A stretch of 64,000 nt of DNA from Todiramphus chloris collaris (lineage: Eukaryota > Chordata > Aves > Coraciiformes > Alcedinidae). The stretch spans positions 7,261,429 through 7,325,428 of the forward strand of contig JANVCC010000047.1 in NCBI GenBank assembly GCA_025345505.1, read 5' to 3'. Made by a program: the position numbers and the translations under genes. The notes beneath the pieces were generated by a model. That model was given only the letters and a program-made list of their open reading frames with translations, made no database searches and had not been told where the DNA came from. Shown here piece after piece: positions 24,331 to 37,174 of the stretch (the first letter of the stretch is position 1; each line of letters starts with the position of its first letter).

Positions 24331-24942
24331 ATCATGGAATCCCAGCATGGTGGGGGCTGGAGGGGACCTCTGGAGATGATCTGGTGCCACCCCCCTGCTC
24401 CATCCAGCAGGGTCACCCAGAGCAGGGGGCCCAGCATCCCAGTGTCCAGCCGGGTTGGGAATCTCTCCAGACAAGGAGACTCCACAACCTCTCTGGGCAG
24501 CCTGGCACAGCCTCTGACACCCTCACACCAAAGAACTTTCTCCTCCTGTTCAGATGGAACCTCCTGGGTTCCAGTTTGTGCCCAGTGCCCCTTGTCCTGT
24601 CACTGGGCACCACTGACAAGAGTCTGGCCCCATCCTCTTGCCCCCAGGGGCCCGTTAGCTCTTGCTCAGCATTGCTCAGCTCCCCTCTCAGGCTGCTCTT
24701 CTCCAGCTGAACAGCCCCAGGGCTCTCAGCCTTTCCCCAGCACAGAGATGCTCCAGGCCCTCAGCATCCTTGTAGCCTCTTCTGGACTCTCTCCAGTAGT
24801 TCCTTGTCTCTCTTTGAACTGGGGAGCCCAGAACTGGAGACAGTACTCCAGAGGTGTCCTCCCTAGGGCAGAGCAGACCCTCCGTCAACCTGCTAGCAAA
24901 GCTCCTCTTAATGCAACCCCAAGACACCACTGGGCACGATGA
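24331..24942 (-). mobile_element. CR1 LINE 3' portion, about 610 bp (type B)
   Basis: Reversed type B copy, near-collinear with 3,135-3,854: AGCATGGTGGGGGCTGGAGG, GATGATCTGGTGCCACCC, the GCTCAGCATTGCTCAGCTCC block and the ORF2 C-terminal segment. The 202-codon plus-strand open frame across it is antisense to ORF2 and not a gene. Confidence 0.94.
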
Positions 24943-27732
24943 GATACATCAGAGCAGAACCTCAAGGTTTTTTAGACAATTTTAGACAAATTTAGACAAA
25001 TTCAAATTAGAAACAGGCATTATTTTAAATTCCCTAAGTGATGGCAATTTACTGCTGAAACCACTTATTTCAGGATTTGGCTTGTTAAACATCAGATAGA
25101 CTCCTGGTACCAACACCACTTCAGGTACAGGTCCAATAAAATTCAAAATGAAATAAGAAAATCTGCGCAAGCAAAAGAGATAATTCAAATCTACATATCT
25201 ATAAATTAATCTATTTGCTCCTGGACCTTCTTACAGACGTGTCACAGCAGAGACTTGAGAGCCTTCAGAGGAACAATTAGAGAAGCTGAAGTTGAAGAGT
25301 TCAGTACTGACACAGCAATTAGAACAGGCAGAAATTAGATGAACTGAGTAGGCAAGAACCTTTTCAAAGCCCTGAAAATCATCTCAAGTTTGGGGGTATT
25401 CAACCAGAAGAGTTTCTCACGCATTTTGATCTATGTAGTAAAGCTGCTAAATACCAGATATCTCCTTATCAGGTGTAATAAGAAATGTAGAGGGGGGGAG
25501 TGTTTGGGGAGAAAGTTTTGCTCTTTTAAAAATTGGAATTAGGAAAAACATTTTGTCCCACTTGGCAGAAAGAGAAGGATAGCTTAGGATATGTGAACCT
25601 AACATTCCTCCAGTGCTGGAAGCCTCTCTGTTGCCTTCTCCTTTCAAAGAAAGGATACACTCCATAGACTAAGTAAATCCTAAAGAAAAACAGACAAATA
25701 AAAAACGAAACAAACAAATGAAACACCAAACCCAAAACACAAACAAACAAAGCAAACAAACAACAGAAAAACAAAACAAACTAAAAGAAACAAAAGAAAA
25801 AATAAAATTAAAAACAACCAAAAAAACCACACAAACAAACAAAAAACAAGGTTAAAAGAAAACTTACAAATCCCATTTATAGGCAGGACTGGGGATGAAT
25901 CCTTGATTAAATGTTTTATTTAAAACATAAATAACATTTATTATTTTATGTATGTCCTAAATGTTTTAGTAAAGATGTGAAATGCTATTTATCAAAAATC
26001 TTAAGTGAGGGAATTCAACAGGAAACATAGCAAATGCGACGAAATCTCATCTTTTTCATATTAACAAGCCCGAAATAGCTCAGTCCTTGTAAACCTTCCC
26101 CACCAAGGTAACATATTCCCTTTTATGAAGAACATTTCTGAATCTTAAATACTTCCGTATAAACGTCCGACAATCCCCACAGATTATTTTTTTTTGTCAG
26201 GGTTTTTTTGTTTTTTGAACCATCAGAAAACGTTCCCTGGGGCAAAGCTCATACACAAAAAAAAAACCCCAAAACAAACCAAACAACAAAACAAACTCCA
26301 GAGTGTCTCCTGGTACCAAACCTTCTGCGAATGGAGCTTTTAGATACTCGCGATGCTCCGGCATCGAGACGCTCGTACCGCTCTGAATTATTTATTCGCC
26401 AATCTTTGTGCAACTTCCCAAACACCGATGGAGACCGAGACGATTTCCGCCATTTGATGTTACATCTTCTCAAGTGGCTAAAGAGGCTATAAAGCACCCC
26501 ATTGCTTAAGCCTGTCATCTCGGTTCCATTAGCAGTAAAGACCTCTCTATTCAAAGCACTAAGTAAATCCTCCGAGAGCCCGGGGACTGTTTCATGCTTG
26601 AAAGCAACTGTTAAGAATTTGACAACAACCAAACTGTTCCTGTTTAATCCTTCTCCCAAGGTAAAAAGAATTATAGGTAAACATATGCCTTCATTATTTG
26701 CTTTGCTGCATTTCAATACTCAATCCCACACAAAATTGCCAGCCGAGGATTTAATGCAATCGCTTCTGGATTTCAGAGCGATTGCCTTTACAGAATGGAA
26801 AAAAAGCTTAATAAGGGCTATGGAATTGGTTAGCAAACAACTCTATTTTCTACAACGCACTCCAGAGATTTTGCTAAGGTAACTTTAATAATGCAATTGC
26901 AAAGGTAACTTTACTACTGCAAGGAGTATGGGGAATTTTTTTTACGGGTTTCTTTTTTTTTTTTTTTTCTTTTAAGTTAGGACTTTCCGGGAAGGCAAAA
27001 TAGCTGTTCATCCATTCAATCCACCAATAAGTATTTTTCTTTTTAATTGAAGGAAACAAAATTGATCTATTACAGAGCACAATAAGTCTAGTTTTAGCAC
27101 AGGAGGAGATTTGCATAAGCTTTCTTCTAGGGTGAGTAAGATATATGTTAATCAAACACTAGAATACCAAGGAAAGCTGCTTAGATATACTGTGGGAATG
27201 AATTAAAATGAAAATTCCAAGCCTTCGGTCAGGTTAATTCAGAAATGAAAAAACTTCAAAGCTGCCCATGTCCTCGGAGCGTTCACAGCCTAATTGTTCT
27301 TCTTCAAAAACCTGAACCAAACCAAACACGCAATAATGGCCGAAGCAGAATAAACACAAAGTTACGTTCCATGGCAAGAGGACAAAAGAGGTATGGGCAT
27401 CCCAAAGCACCAACTCCTACGAACGGCTCCCATGGTCCAGAGGTTGCAGCAGCATCGCAGCCAGAGGGGTTTCAAACCAAAATGGTTCTGTGTGACGAGA
27501 AGGCTGCTGCAGAACAGAACAGCTGAGCTGAGCCAGTGGCCACACTGGTCTTGGCACAAGGACTGGGAGCTCATTAGCATCAGTGGGTGATGCATCTCCT
27601 GCTTTAGTTTCATCCAAAAAAGATTCTAGATTTTCAAGCTCCAGGATGGTTTGGCAACACAAAGCAAAAACTGAGGTGTGCACCCCAGCCAGTTCCAAAG
27701 TGCATGTCAGAAGTACATTCCTCATGCTAATT
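24943..27732. other. Intronic sequence with an AAAC-rich tract and a CpG-bearing candidate element
   Basis: Holds a triple GACAAATTTA-type repeat (24,974-25,004), a long AAAC/CAAA-rich tract (25,680-25,850) and a T run (26,937-26,970). The part 26,320-26,880 is non-repetitive and carries clustered CpG (near 26,325-26,460), unlike the rest. Open frames of 155 (minus, 26,716-26,249) and 126 codons (plus, 26,502-26,882) there show no recognised domain. Confidence 0.5.
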
Positions 27733-27922
27733 AGAATCATACAATTGCTTTGATTGGAAGAGACCTTCAAGATCATCGGTCCAACTATTAACCCAACACT
27801 GCCAGAGCGCCACTACCCCATGTCCCTCAGCACCACATCTCCACGGCTTTGAAACCCCTCCAGGGATCATGGGGACTCCACCCCTGCCCTGGGCAGCCTG
27901 GGACAGACCTGGACAACCTTTT
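27733..27922 (-). mobile_element. CR1 LINE 3' tip (type D)
   Basis: Reversed type D end: AGAATCATACAATTGCTTTG, GAGACCTTCAAGATCATC, TGTCCCTCAGCACCACATCT, GGGATCATGGGGACTCCA, stopping after GGACAACCTT. Confidence 0.92.
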
Positions 27923-28609
27923 TGGGGAACAAAAAATTTGGAAATTTGACAATTATTCCTATTTTATAAAGCCAAGAAGCAAAAAGAGGAGGAAACACAT
28001 TGTGGTTTGTCTGATTGACATGGGACAACTACTCACTGTGAAAGTTAATCCCAAAAATCAGAAGCCCAGCCATTTCTTACGCTGTGCATCCTTTATCGTA
28101 CCCCACTTTTTAGCGGCCTTCCCACACGCACCTCAGCAAGCAAAGCCTGCCCTTCATTTTAATCACACTTCCTACAAGTAAACAAGCAGTCATGAAAACA
28201 AACATGAGACTTGGAGACACTTGGGCAGTGACTGTAGGGCTAATTATGCTCCTTAATGGCAAAGCAAACCTTCATCCGCGCTGAATTTCAGAAGCCAGAA
28301 AAAGCCAGTGCTAGCTTTGAAAGCTGCAGCTTTCCCCACTGTTCAATTAGGCTTTCTTCTTTTTTTCTGCCCATTCACACATTAAACCTTCTTGTTCTTT
28401 TCACCAACATTTAAATAATAAATTCCCTTTTCTGCTCTGTACTGCTTAAGGAAACGGGCACAGTAGGGCCTTTATATTCCTTCTAAGCTTTTTCGCCATG
28501 TCAAGTCTCTACAGATGTGGTTGTTGCGCTTAACGCCGTACTGAAGCGCTGCTGAACACATTACGAGTGGAGCAGGGCATTAAAAGTTAGTACCTTAATA
28601 GCCACTTCT
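27923..28609. other. Unique intronic sequence
   Basis: Nothing recognised. Confidence 0.45.
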
Positions 28610-28945
28610 CACGGCCTTCCAGGACTTCAAGGGGCCTGTCAGAAAGATGGGGAGGAACTTTTGAGCAGGGCTTGTAGTGACAGGACAAGGAGAGATGGGT
28701 TTAAACTAAAAGAGGGAGATTTAGACTGGAGAGAAGGGAGAAATTTTTTACACTAAGAGTGGTGAGAGCCTGGCCCAGGTTGCCCAGAGAGGTGGTCTCT
28801 GCCCCATCCCTGGCACCATTGCAGGTGAGGTTGGCCGGGGCTCTGAGCAACCTGCTCTAGTTGCAGATGGCCCTGCTCAGTGCAGGGGGGTTGGACTAGA
28901 TAACCTTAAAAGGCCCCCTCCAAGACAAGCCATTCTATGATTCTA
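28610..28945 (+). mobile_element. CR1 LINE 3' portion (type A)
   Basis: A well-preserved type A copy: GGCCTTCCAGGACTTCAAGG, GTGACAGGACAAGGAGAG, AAACTAAAAGAGGGAGATTT, TTGCAGATGGCCCTGCTCAG and terminal CCATTCTATGATTCTA. Confidence 0.93.
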
Positions 28946-31900
28946 CTGTTCTTTTACATCAACTCTTTAGATACTTCCAAAAATCAAGCTGGTATTAAAA
29001 CCACCACTCTTTCTAGCTCATGACATCTGTTCTAACCTCTGCTTGCTCTACAATGACATTTGAGTGCAGTACTGCACTAAATCGCTACCTTTCGAAGGGA
29101 ACAAGACAGATCACATCATCCCATCCAGGTGAATAAAAAAGCTCAAATGAGGACTTATGTGAACCAACGCTTAAGTAAGCATTTTGAAACTTCAATACAT
29201 TTCGTATATGTCCAGTTTCTTGTTATTCCTCCTGAGAAATGTTGCTCTGCTGAGGAGGTTGCTTGTTGGCAAAGCTCAACCCTTCTGGCAGAGTGGTATA
29301 CTAAGCGCGGCAATAAACAGAATAAACGTGTACAACAAAATCCTTTTGTCAACTGGAGATGGGCAAGGAAGGTGACGATGGAGAGCGAGCAATCTTCCTT
29401 CGATGCATTCGCAAGGTTCTGGACATTTGCACATACTCAGAGTCCTGAATTGTATCATCTATATTTAGCAACAGCCACCGAAAAGATGGCACGGCATAAT
29501 AAAATACTTCACTCACACGCACACAGTACTCGAGTACAGAGGAGAAAATAAACAAAAAAGTCTCTTTGTAAACAACCAGTCACTTAATAGTGACATTCTT
29601 GACACACTTGAAATGTTGTGAAGGTTGCTGCTAGACAGAGATTTCTGCTACCCTATGAAGCTGACCAAAGCCTTGTGGGGATGGGTTGTTTCTTTCCAGC
29701 AGCTGTTCTAATAAAACTGCTGTGATCAATGTATTGTGCTCTGTGTTTTTGACCTTGTCCCTTATCTTCAAGCTGTAGGTTCTCCTGGGCCAAAAAGCAT
29801 CTACTGCTCTGTTTGCACAGCCCTGGCCATGATACCTGCTGGGTTCTGAAGCCCTGTCCTGGTACTCACAGCAAAGAGTAAGAGCCTTCTACCTTTGTAC
29901 CTCCTTCCTCTGATGTTGTAGTACAGTATTCCTGAACAATAAGTAACTGTTCCCTTACACTACAAACACTGGTGGACAAGAAACTTGAGAGCTAGATGCA
30001 CCCACATCACGAATATCCCTCCTGAAAAATTCAAGCCTGGATGAGGCACAACTCATTTATATTCAGGGCTCTACATCTGTACATTTCTTGCTGTAATTAT
30101 GATATTGTATAGTCCACAAACAGCCTAAGCACTAAATGATACACTGTGGCTGTTGCTAAGGCAGCAGCAGATTTACATGGGTGAAATCTAGTCAGTGTAC
30201 CACCCTTGGAAATTATCAATAATTAAGCTGCTTCTCCATTAAGGCTGCCACGACTGAAAAATAAATTAAAAAAAAAAAAAGTCTTTAGTTGTTATGAAAA
30301 TTTCACATAAAATAAGGGTCCATATGGTAAATACAGCAAATATTTTTAATACAGGTCCATATGGTAAAGACAGCAAATATTTCTCAGCTTTTATAAGACT
30401 GATGACAATCGGGTTTTGAACGCACGGCAGCGACTTGTCGGCCGTGTGCCCAGTCACACAAACTACTTCAGGAAAGAAAAACACAACCCCCAAAACCAGT
30501 TCTGCCAAAACTGTTTCATAACCAGTTTCATCAGGCTTTATTTAGGTTAACTGCATTGCAGGTATTGCCATCTTTGGGTAGTTTCACTAAATTCCTATCT
30601 CTGCCCCTTTTTAAGTCAATAAATTACTCACAACAGCAAGAATTTTAAAGACAGAAAATAAAACGTGCAGGGGAGGTACCAGTTTGGTCGCTGGTCTTTC
30701 CCTATCTTAAACACTTTCAGACAAAGGGGGAAAATAACAGAGATTTAATTCTGAAGCAGGTCAGGGATAAAATCTTTCTAAAACACATTACTATTCTAAT
30801 GTAGAGATCCCTACAAATAATCCAGTCATAATTAAGACCAACTGCGAGTAGTTTAATGATACTTTTCCTGAATTTACTTCCAAAGAAGTGGCTGGTTTTG
30901 TCTGTACGTAGGTTTTAGAAAATGGAAAACATACTCTCAGCAAGTTGTGTGCCAGAAAATGAGCACAACAAACTTCACATACTCCAAACACAGAGAACCA
31001 AAGCCACAGCAAATTATTAATATCAGCCCAACTGAGTTTATTAGAGCTTCCTGTCATTCCGTTAATAAAGCAGTAGTCATAAATTAGCAAGTCAAGAGTA
31101 GTTGCATAATGAGGCAGTAATATCAAACACGGTAGATTCAGCGAGACTGGTAAAAACACATTTAAGCAGAAGATTAACAGCACCAGGAGCTTCATAACCA
31201 ATATAAGTCCAGTTTAATTAAAACAAAAATTAGGCGGGTTTTTTTCCTGCTATTGCCCCAGATCATTCCAATCTACACGTATCAGGTAAGCATTCAAATC
31301 CACACTGTGGAGTATTTTGGTAGAACATTACAAAATCCTCTCAATTTCAAATAAAAGTTACTTTGGGCAAGTTTACATCACATAACCTCCCCCAGAACAG
31401 AACATGTTTGATGAATGGGGGGGGGGGAGGTTAAAAGATAATACTTCTCTAAATGCCTGTGCCTTTAATTTTGGAGACAGATATAAAAGTATGTATACAC
31501 ATGTGTGTGCATACATACATACACTCACTCTTATTTGCCTTGTTTGCCAGACATTTTTAAGAAGAGCTACCCACAACTGTCTGGACATATATATTCTATA
31601 AAGTTCCATAGAATACAACAGGGATATCAGCTAGAAAAGAATATACTGAGCACACTGGAAGAGTATACTAAGTCATTCCACTGATTATCCCAAATTAAAT
31701 AGTTCTTATAGTAAATCATTCAACAGAATTCTATGGCAGGGATAGAGTTTCTTTGCCTCTCCCTCATGGAAGACTAGAAAGCCAGCCCTCTTGTACAATT
31801 CAGTAGCCATCTGCCAACTGCAGGTTCTTTTGCTGTGGAATATATGACATTGAAATACTGGAAAATAGAAAGTAGTCAAGAAGCTTGAAAAAGTCCATAA

Positions 31901-33707
31901 TACTGCTGAACGGGCAATCAAGGCTGCTTGAGAAAGGAGCCCTTCAAATTGTCCTTCTGTTGACAACCAAGATGTATTTTTACCCATGTGCCATTTCAGT
32001 AATATTCAAAGAAATAAAAATACCTCTGGCTTTCAATGAGAACGTTCTTTCTTTTAATAGGTCTACTACAAAGTTATACTATTTCAGAATTAACCCTGAT
32101 AACCTTGTTATCAGAGTAAAATAAGAGTTCTAAATGAACAAACACAGTGACAACAAACAGCAACATACAACATTTAGCTCGTTCCAATACTACTATTGAG
32201 ATACAAACAATTTGCACGTGCATAAAGAATTCTGTCTTCACTACAATATGACTAAATAATCTGAAAATTGGAAAGCCACCAAGACACCATCATCCTCTTC
32301 TTATTGGCAACATTTAGGAAGCATTCGGAAAGCTGCAGTTGAGTTGCAAACATATTAGCTTAAGCCATGATAATTAACAGGTGTTTCTCTAGGTAGTTAG
32401 AAACTGGTATTTTGCAGTGACACCGAAGAGGATTCTCCTTCACCCACATCACCCCAACAGAGAACAGAATAAAGAAATATTTCAATTATACAAAAATTAT
32501 ACCAAAATTTATGCTTTCTTTACCTGCAAAGAGGCATACAACAAGCACTATGCCCATGAAGCAGCAACCACATGAGAGGAGATGATGGGAGATCCAATTA
32601 ATATAAAATTTTTAAATGCCCAAGAACACAAAAAAAAAGTGAAAGAATGTTATAGAGACCATGAAAAATATACACACTCAAAACCATATGGATTGGTGTC
32701 AGGCTAGTGTTATGGGACAAGAAGGCTGGGCTCTAGTTAAAATTTAGGCACAGACTTTAGAGGGAGGTAGATGATGTGGTACAGTTAATATTCGTGCTTT
32801 GAGATCATCTGGAAAAGTAAATTAAGGACATTGCCCAGCTTCTGTTTTACTCATTAATTCACTCTTCAGCAATAAGAAAGAATAAATCAGCAGAAGGGTG
32901 CCTATCACAGCCCTGAGCAGCAGCACTTCAAGAAATGAGAACTGAACTGTGTAATACCACAAAGAGGGGGAAAAGAATCACTGAAGGTTAAAATATTAAG
33001 GAAATAGAAGAAATTAAACATTCACAGTAACTGTTCTATCTCAGTTTTGCCCCTGTAACTTTGAACAGCTCTGGCAACGTGATTTGCACCAGCAACAACA
33101 AATTCCTATCTCTGTGTGTACGTCTTTTACACCATCTCTTGATTTTATTGTTGTTTCTTCAACAGTTAAGATGTTGGCATCAGGAGCCTCAGTAACAGAT
33201 GCATTCTGTTACTGAGGTGGATCTATTAGGATAATCACCATCTTTTGACCAACTGAATCTCCTTGAACTTTGAATTTACTGCAGACTCCAGTTCACTCTC
33301 ACTGTCTTCTAAGAAACACACAGTGTAATGAAATCAGAACTTTAAATCCATTTAAAATATGACACAAGATACACCCCAAAAAAATAAAATCCACGACAAG
33401 GACTCAATGGTATAAAGAACCTTAAAGATTATGTAGATGTTTTTCATAATATGGTTTGAATCCTTTCAGGCTGGGGTGTTTCCTCTGCTTTACAATCACT
33501 GGTGGCTCACCGGTTGTCCCTGCTCTCACATGCAGAGCCCTTCAAGAACCTCCTCCTCTTGGCAGCTCGTCTAGAATTGTCCACACAATGGAAATTCACA
33601 CTGTAACCTGGTGTGAGCCCAATTTATCTGCAGACAAATGCTACAAGCAAGATCATTTCCCACGTTTCTCAGTCTACCCACATTGTCAGTGCATATTCAA
33701 AAGGGAA
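28946..33707. other. Longest CR1-free stretch in the repeat-dense half of the intron
   Basis: About 4.8 kb of AT-rich DNA without recognised CR1 or LTR. It holds a 140-codon open frame (29,129-29,551 plus) with no known domain, a 37-bp tandem duplication (30,317-30,382) and an 11-G run near 31,418. No gene called. Confidence 0.5.
30317..30382. repeat. Two-copy tandem duplication, 37-bp period
   Basis: GGTCCATATGGTAAATACAG at 30,317 recurs as GGTCCATATGGTAAAGACAG at 30,354, both followed by CAAATATTT. Close similarity points to a fairly recent local duplication. Confidence 0.88.
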
Positions 33708-33952
33708 TTAAGGGGTGCAAGCTGGAACACACGACGTTCCATATAAACATAAGAAGACACTTTTTCACCGTGAGGGTGACAGAACTGGAACAGGCTGCCC
33801 ATGGGGGTTGTGGAGTCTCCTTCTCTGGAGACATTCCACACCCACCTGGATCTGTTCCTGTGCGAGTTCCTCTAGGTGGTCCTGCTCTGGCAGGGGGGTT
33901 GGACTCGATGATCTTTTGAGGTCCCTTCCAACCCCGAACATTCTGTGAATCG
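33708..33952 (+). mobile_element. CR1 LINE 3' portion (type C)
   Basis: Type C end as in the 8,154 and 11,497 copies: GGGTGCAAGCTGGAACACAC, CACCGTGAGGGTGACAGA, GGACTCGATGATCTTTTGAG, terminal AACATTCTGTGAATCGG. Frames are interrupted. Confidence 0.92.
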
Positions 33953-34936
33953 GTGCCCTTTGAATTCACCCCTGGCGTAAGGCAGGATGGACAGAGGTGC
34001 AAGCTGTACTCATTCCTCCTTCAGCAGCAAGTCTTGATCTGTGCCCCACAGAACAGGGGAGAGATTGTGGTCTAATGGTTCCTCCAAGCCTTAAACTACA
34101 TTATGTTATTCAGCAAAACCAACGAGCCTCTGGAATCCCACTACGTACCTAATCAATATTTAAAGTCAAGAGATAATTTAGTCTTAATATAAAAAGCATT
34201 TTCTGCAAAAGGTAGAATTCCACTTTAAATAATTCATTCCCTGTAAATGTACCCATAAAGGGCCGTATGCAACACCAACTCATATGAAAAGCACCAGCTC
34301 CATCACACATTCCTCTACAGAGCTGCAAGAAACAAAAGACCAATTAACCAACTTACTTGGTAGAATCACGCAGATAAGACCCCAAATGGCATTTCAACCA
34401 CTAAACACACACAAACCACAGAAATACTTTTCCCTGGAGAAACAACAGAACACAAGACTAAAGCATTTTCCCACATTTACCTGAAGAACTCAAAACACCA
34501 AAAGTAAATATTTAGATCTTTCATATCTGTAGCAATTCAGTTTATTTTAATAATATAAATACACATCATATTTTGTTAAAATAGCTTTGAGAATGTATTA
34601 GCTTAAGTTCAATAGTATAGCTTACATATATATGTATATCTCATGTCTTCTATAATGACAGTGACAACGCACAAAATCATATACCCAGATCTACCAGAAT
34701 ATTTCCAAACATTAATTATTTGCTCTGCGTATTCAGCCTGCTTGACAAGTGGATTGAGCATCAAGGATTATATTTTTTAAGCTCACTGCATGGGGTTGGT
34801 ATGTTCGTTTGGGTTTTGTTTGCTTTGTTTTTTTTAAGTTATAAACCACTATTGCTTCTGGGGGATGTCATGAAGAAAACAGCAACACATTAGCCTCAAA
34901 CTTTGCCCCAGTGCAGTTTTGCCAGTATTGACAGGC
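33953..34936. other. Unique intronic sequence
   Basis: AT-rich with a short TATATA run near 34,627; nothing recognised. Confidence 0.45.
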
Positions 34937-35036
34937 NNNNNNNNNNNNNNNNNNNNNNNNNNNNNNNNNNNNNNNNNNNNNNNNNNNNNNNNNNNNNNNN
35001 NNNNNNNNNNNNNNNNNNNNNNNNNNNNNNNNNNNN
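34937..35036. other. Assembly gap, exactly 100 N
   Basis: A 100-N block is the usual placeholder for a gap of unknown size. It directly abuts the minisatellite at 35,037, so the gap probably hides more of that array. Confidence 0.97.
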
Positions 35037-35310
35037 GGGAAGCAAAGGGGGAAGCAAAGGGGGAAGCAAAGGGGGAAGCAAAGGGGGAAGCAAAGGGGGA
35101 AGCAAAGGGGGAAGCAAAGGGGGAAGCAAAGGGGGAAGCAAAGGGGGAAGCAAAGGGGGAAGCAAAGGGGGAAGCAAAGGGGGAAGCAAAGGGGGAAGCA
35201 AAGGGGGAAGCAAAGGGGGAAGCAAAGGGGGAAGCAAAGGGGGAAGCAAAGGGGGAAGCAAAGGGGGAAGCAAAGGGGGAAGCAAAGGGGGAAGCAAAGG
35301 GGGAAGCAAA
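35037..35310. repeat. 12-bp minisatellite GGGGGAAGCAAA, about 23 copies
   Basis: Essentially perfect head-to-tail copies of a 12-mer with a G5 run in each unit, so G runs recur every 12 bases with 7-base loops, fitting the classic G-quadruplex pattern on the plus strand. The unit length is a multiple of three, which creates spurious open frames (GSKG or EAKG repeats). The near absence of variation suggests recent expansion. Confidence 0.97.
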
Positions 35311-36142
35311 AGGAAAATGGGAAAAGTTTTCTAATTTTAAAGAATTTTTAAGGGCAAATTATCAGCATCAACTATTACATAAGCCCACAGCACAGGAAGA
35401 AGCAACACAACACCTATTTATGGCTGATGTGCACACAAGAACTTGAAAAATTAACTTGACATCTATTAGAGAAGCAAACCTACCTGCTAGAGTGAAACCT
35501 GCATGAGTCATCAAGTGCCCAAAAAGTTGAAAAAAAAAAAAACCCAACAAACCTCTTCAGACATCATCTGTTTAGTTGCAACATCCTGTAAACAGGGGGT
35601 TTATTCAATAAACTGAAAACACAGAGCTTGTTGCTGGCACTCATTTCATTTTTTCCCTTTCCTACAGAAAATGAATGAGATAAATGCTCTGTATGTTCCA
35701 CATCTCCCACACATTTGCTTTTCTTTTCTCCCTGGCTTCGTTGCAAACAATTTCTTGCTCTTCTGCCTCGTAGGGTTTTCTACCCCGTGTTTTCTATTTC
35801 CTTCCTTTTCCCAGTTCTGTTCATAACCTCTCCCTCCCACACCACAATTCCCCACCTCTCCTTTCTCCATTTCCCCTGTAACTCTCCCTAAGACAAACAG
35901 GAAGGGAGAGATTCTCCTCCAAAACTTCTCTTTTCATAACTAGGACAGTTTTCCTGTATTCTTAAAAAGCAATATGAAAAATTAAGCATATAGGCCCCAG
36001 ACAATGACGCACCACAAAGCAAATTTGAAGGTTCTAACTATGAAGTGAGAATCACTGGAATAGTAAGAAAAGTAACAGAGCAAGATGAAAAAAAGACATT
36101 ATTTTAATTGCCCTATTCTTAAAACCCTCTGACACTTGAGAG
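35311..36142. other. Unique intronic sequence
   Basis: Nothing recognised. Confidence 0.45.
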
Positions 36143-36632
36143 ACATCACAGAATGGGTTGGGCTGGAAGGGACCTTGGAGATACCTAGTTCCAATCCCCC
36201 CTGCCATGGGCAGGAACACCTCCCACTAAACGAGGTTGCTCAAAGCCCCATCCAACCTGGTCTTGAACACATCCAGTGATGGAGCACCCACAACGTTTCT
36301 GAGCAGCCTGTTCCAGTGTCTCACCACCCTCAGAGTGAAAAATTTCCTTCTTATTTCCAATCTAAATCTACCCACTTCCATTATTCCTCATCCTATCACT
36401 ACAGGCCTTTAGAACAAGTCCCTCCTCATCTTTGGTTGTAGGCCACCAGAAGGTCTCCCCAGAGCCTTCTCCTCTGCAGGCTGAACACCCCCAACTCTCC
36501 CAGCCTGGCCTCCCAGCAGAGGGGTTCCAGCCCTCGATCAACTTTGCAGCCATCCTCCGGTTCCGCTCCAACAGATCCATGACTTTCTTGTGTTGGGGGC
36601 TCCAGAGCTGGATGCATGCTGCAAGCGTGGAG
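36143..36632 (-). mobile_element. CR1 LINE 3' portion, about 490 bp (type H)
   Basis: Reversed copy: CATCACAGAATGGGTTGGGC, CCCCCTGCCATGGGCAGGAA, CCAACCTGGTCTTGAACACA, then the GGCCTCCCAGCAGAGGGGTT block. The minus strand retains broken ORF2 C-terminal frames. Confidence 0.93.
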
Positions 36633-36959
36633 ACTTGTAGTTAGAGAGCAAAACTGAGCTGGCAACTGAGAACTGGCAACCACAACATTACCCCAAAATC
36701 AGAATCCATATAAGAAGGAGCAGCTGGAAGCTGAACATCATCTGCATCAGTTTCATGCAGTTCATGGTTTCAAGCTTTTCTTTCCAGCTATGTCATCTAG
36801 AAACACTCCTCTCCTCCTGTTAACTTCAACTGTGAAGATGCTGACCTAACACCAAGCTAGGACTGCATTCTGCTCAGCAATCTGGTGGGTTTCAAACCAC
36901 TCAATGAAACATTAGAAGTTGAATTTCCAATTGTGTAAGTTCATCCATGTCCCAGCAGG
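36633..36959. other. Unique intronic sequence
   Basis: Nothing recognised. Confidence 0.4.
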
Positions 36960-37174
36960 GCCGGGGGGGGGGGGGGGGGGGATCCTGCCCCTCTGCTCCC
37001 AGGGCTCTGGGGAGAGAGAGAGAGAGAGACCCCCCTGCAGTGCTGGGGCCAGCTCGGGAGTGCTCAGCACAGCAGAGACAGGGACCTGTTGGAGCGGGGC
37101 CAGAGGAGCCCCAGCAATGCTGGGAGGGCTGGAACCCCTCTGCTGGGAGGCCAGGCTGGGAGAGATGGGGATGT
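36960..37174 (+). mobile_element. CR1 LINE (type A), left part, split by an LTR
   Basis: Runs from a 19-G tract (36,963-36,981) and a GA repeat (37,012-37,029) through GGACCTGTTGGAGCGGGG and the GAGGAGCCCCAGCAATGC block to GGGAGAGATGGGGATGT. The sequence then breaks off and resumes at 37,930 at the expected position of the same element. Confidence 0.85.

Noticed and set aside
24334..24942. 202-codon plus-strand open frame
   Set aside because: Antisense reading of a CR1 ORF2 fragment.
26502..26882. 126-codon plus frame and overlapping 155-codon minus frame
   Set aside because: No domain recognised on either strand; retained only as a possible conserved non-coding element.
29129..29551. 140-codon open frame, plus strand
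   Set aside because: No recognisable domain, no splice or promoter context; a frame of this length is plausible by chance in 64 kb.
34896..35446. Long GSKG, EAKG and LPPL repeat frames
   Set aside because: Translations of a 12-bp minisatellite and of N bases; not genes.
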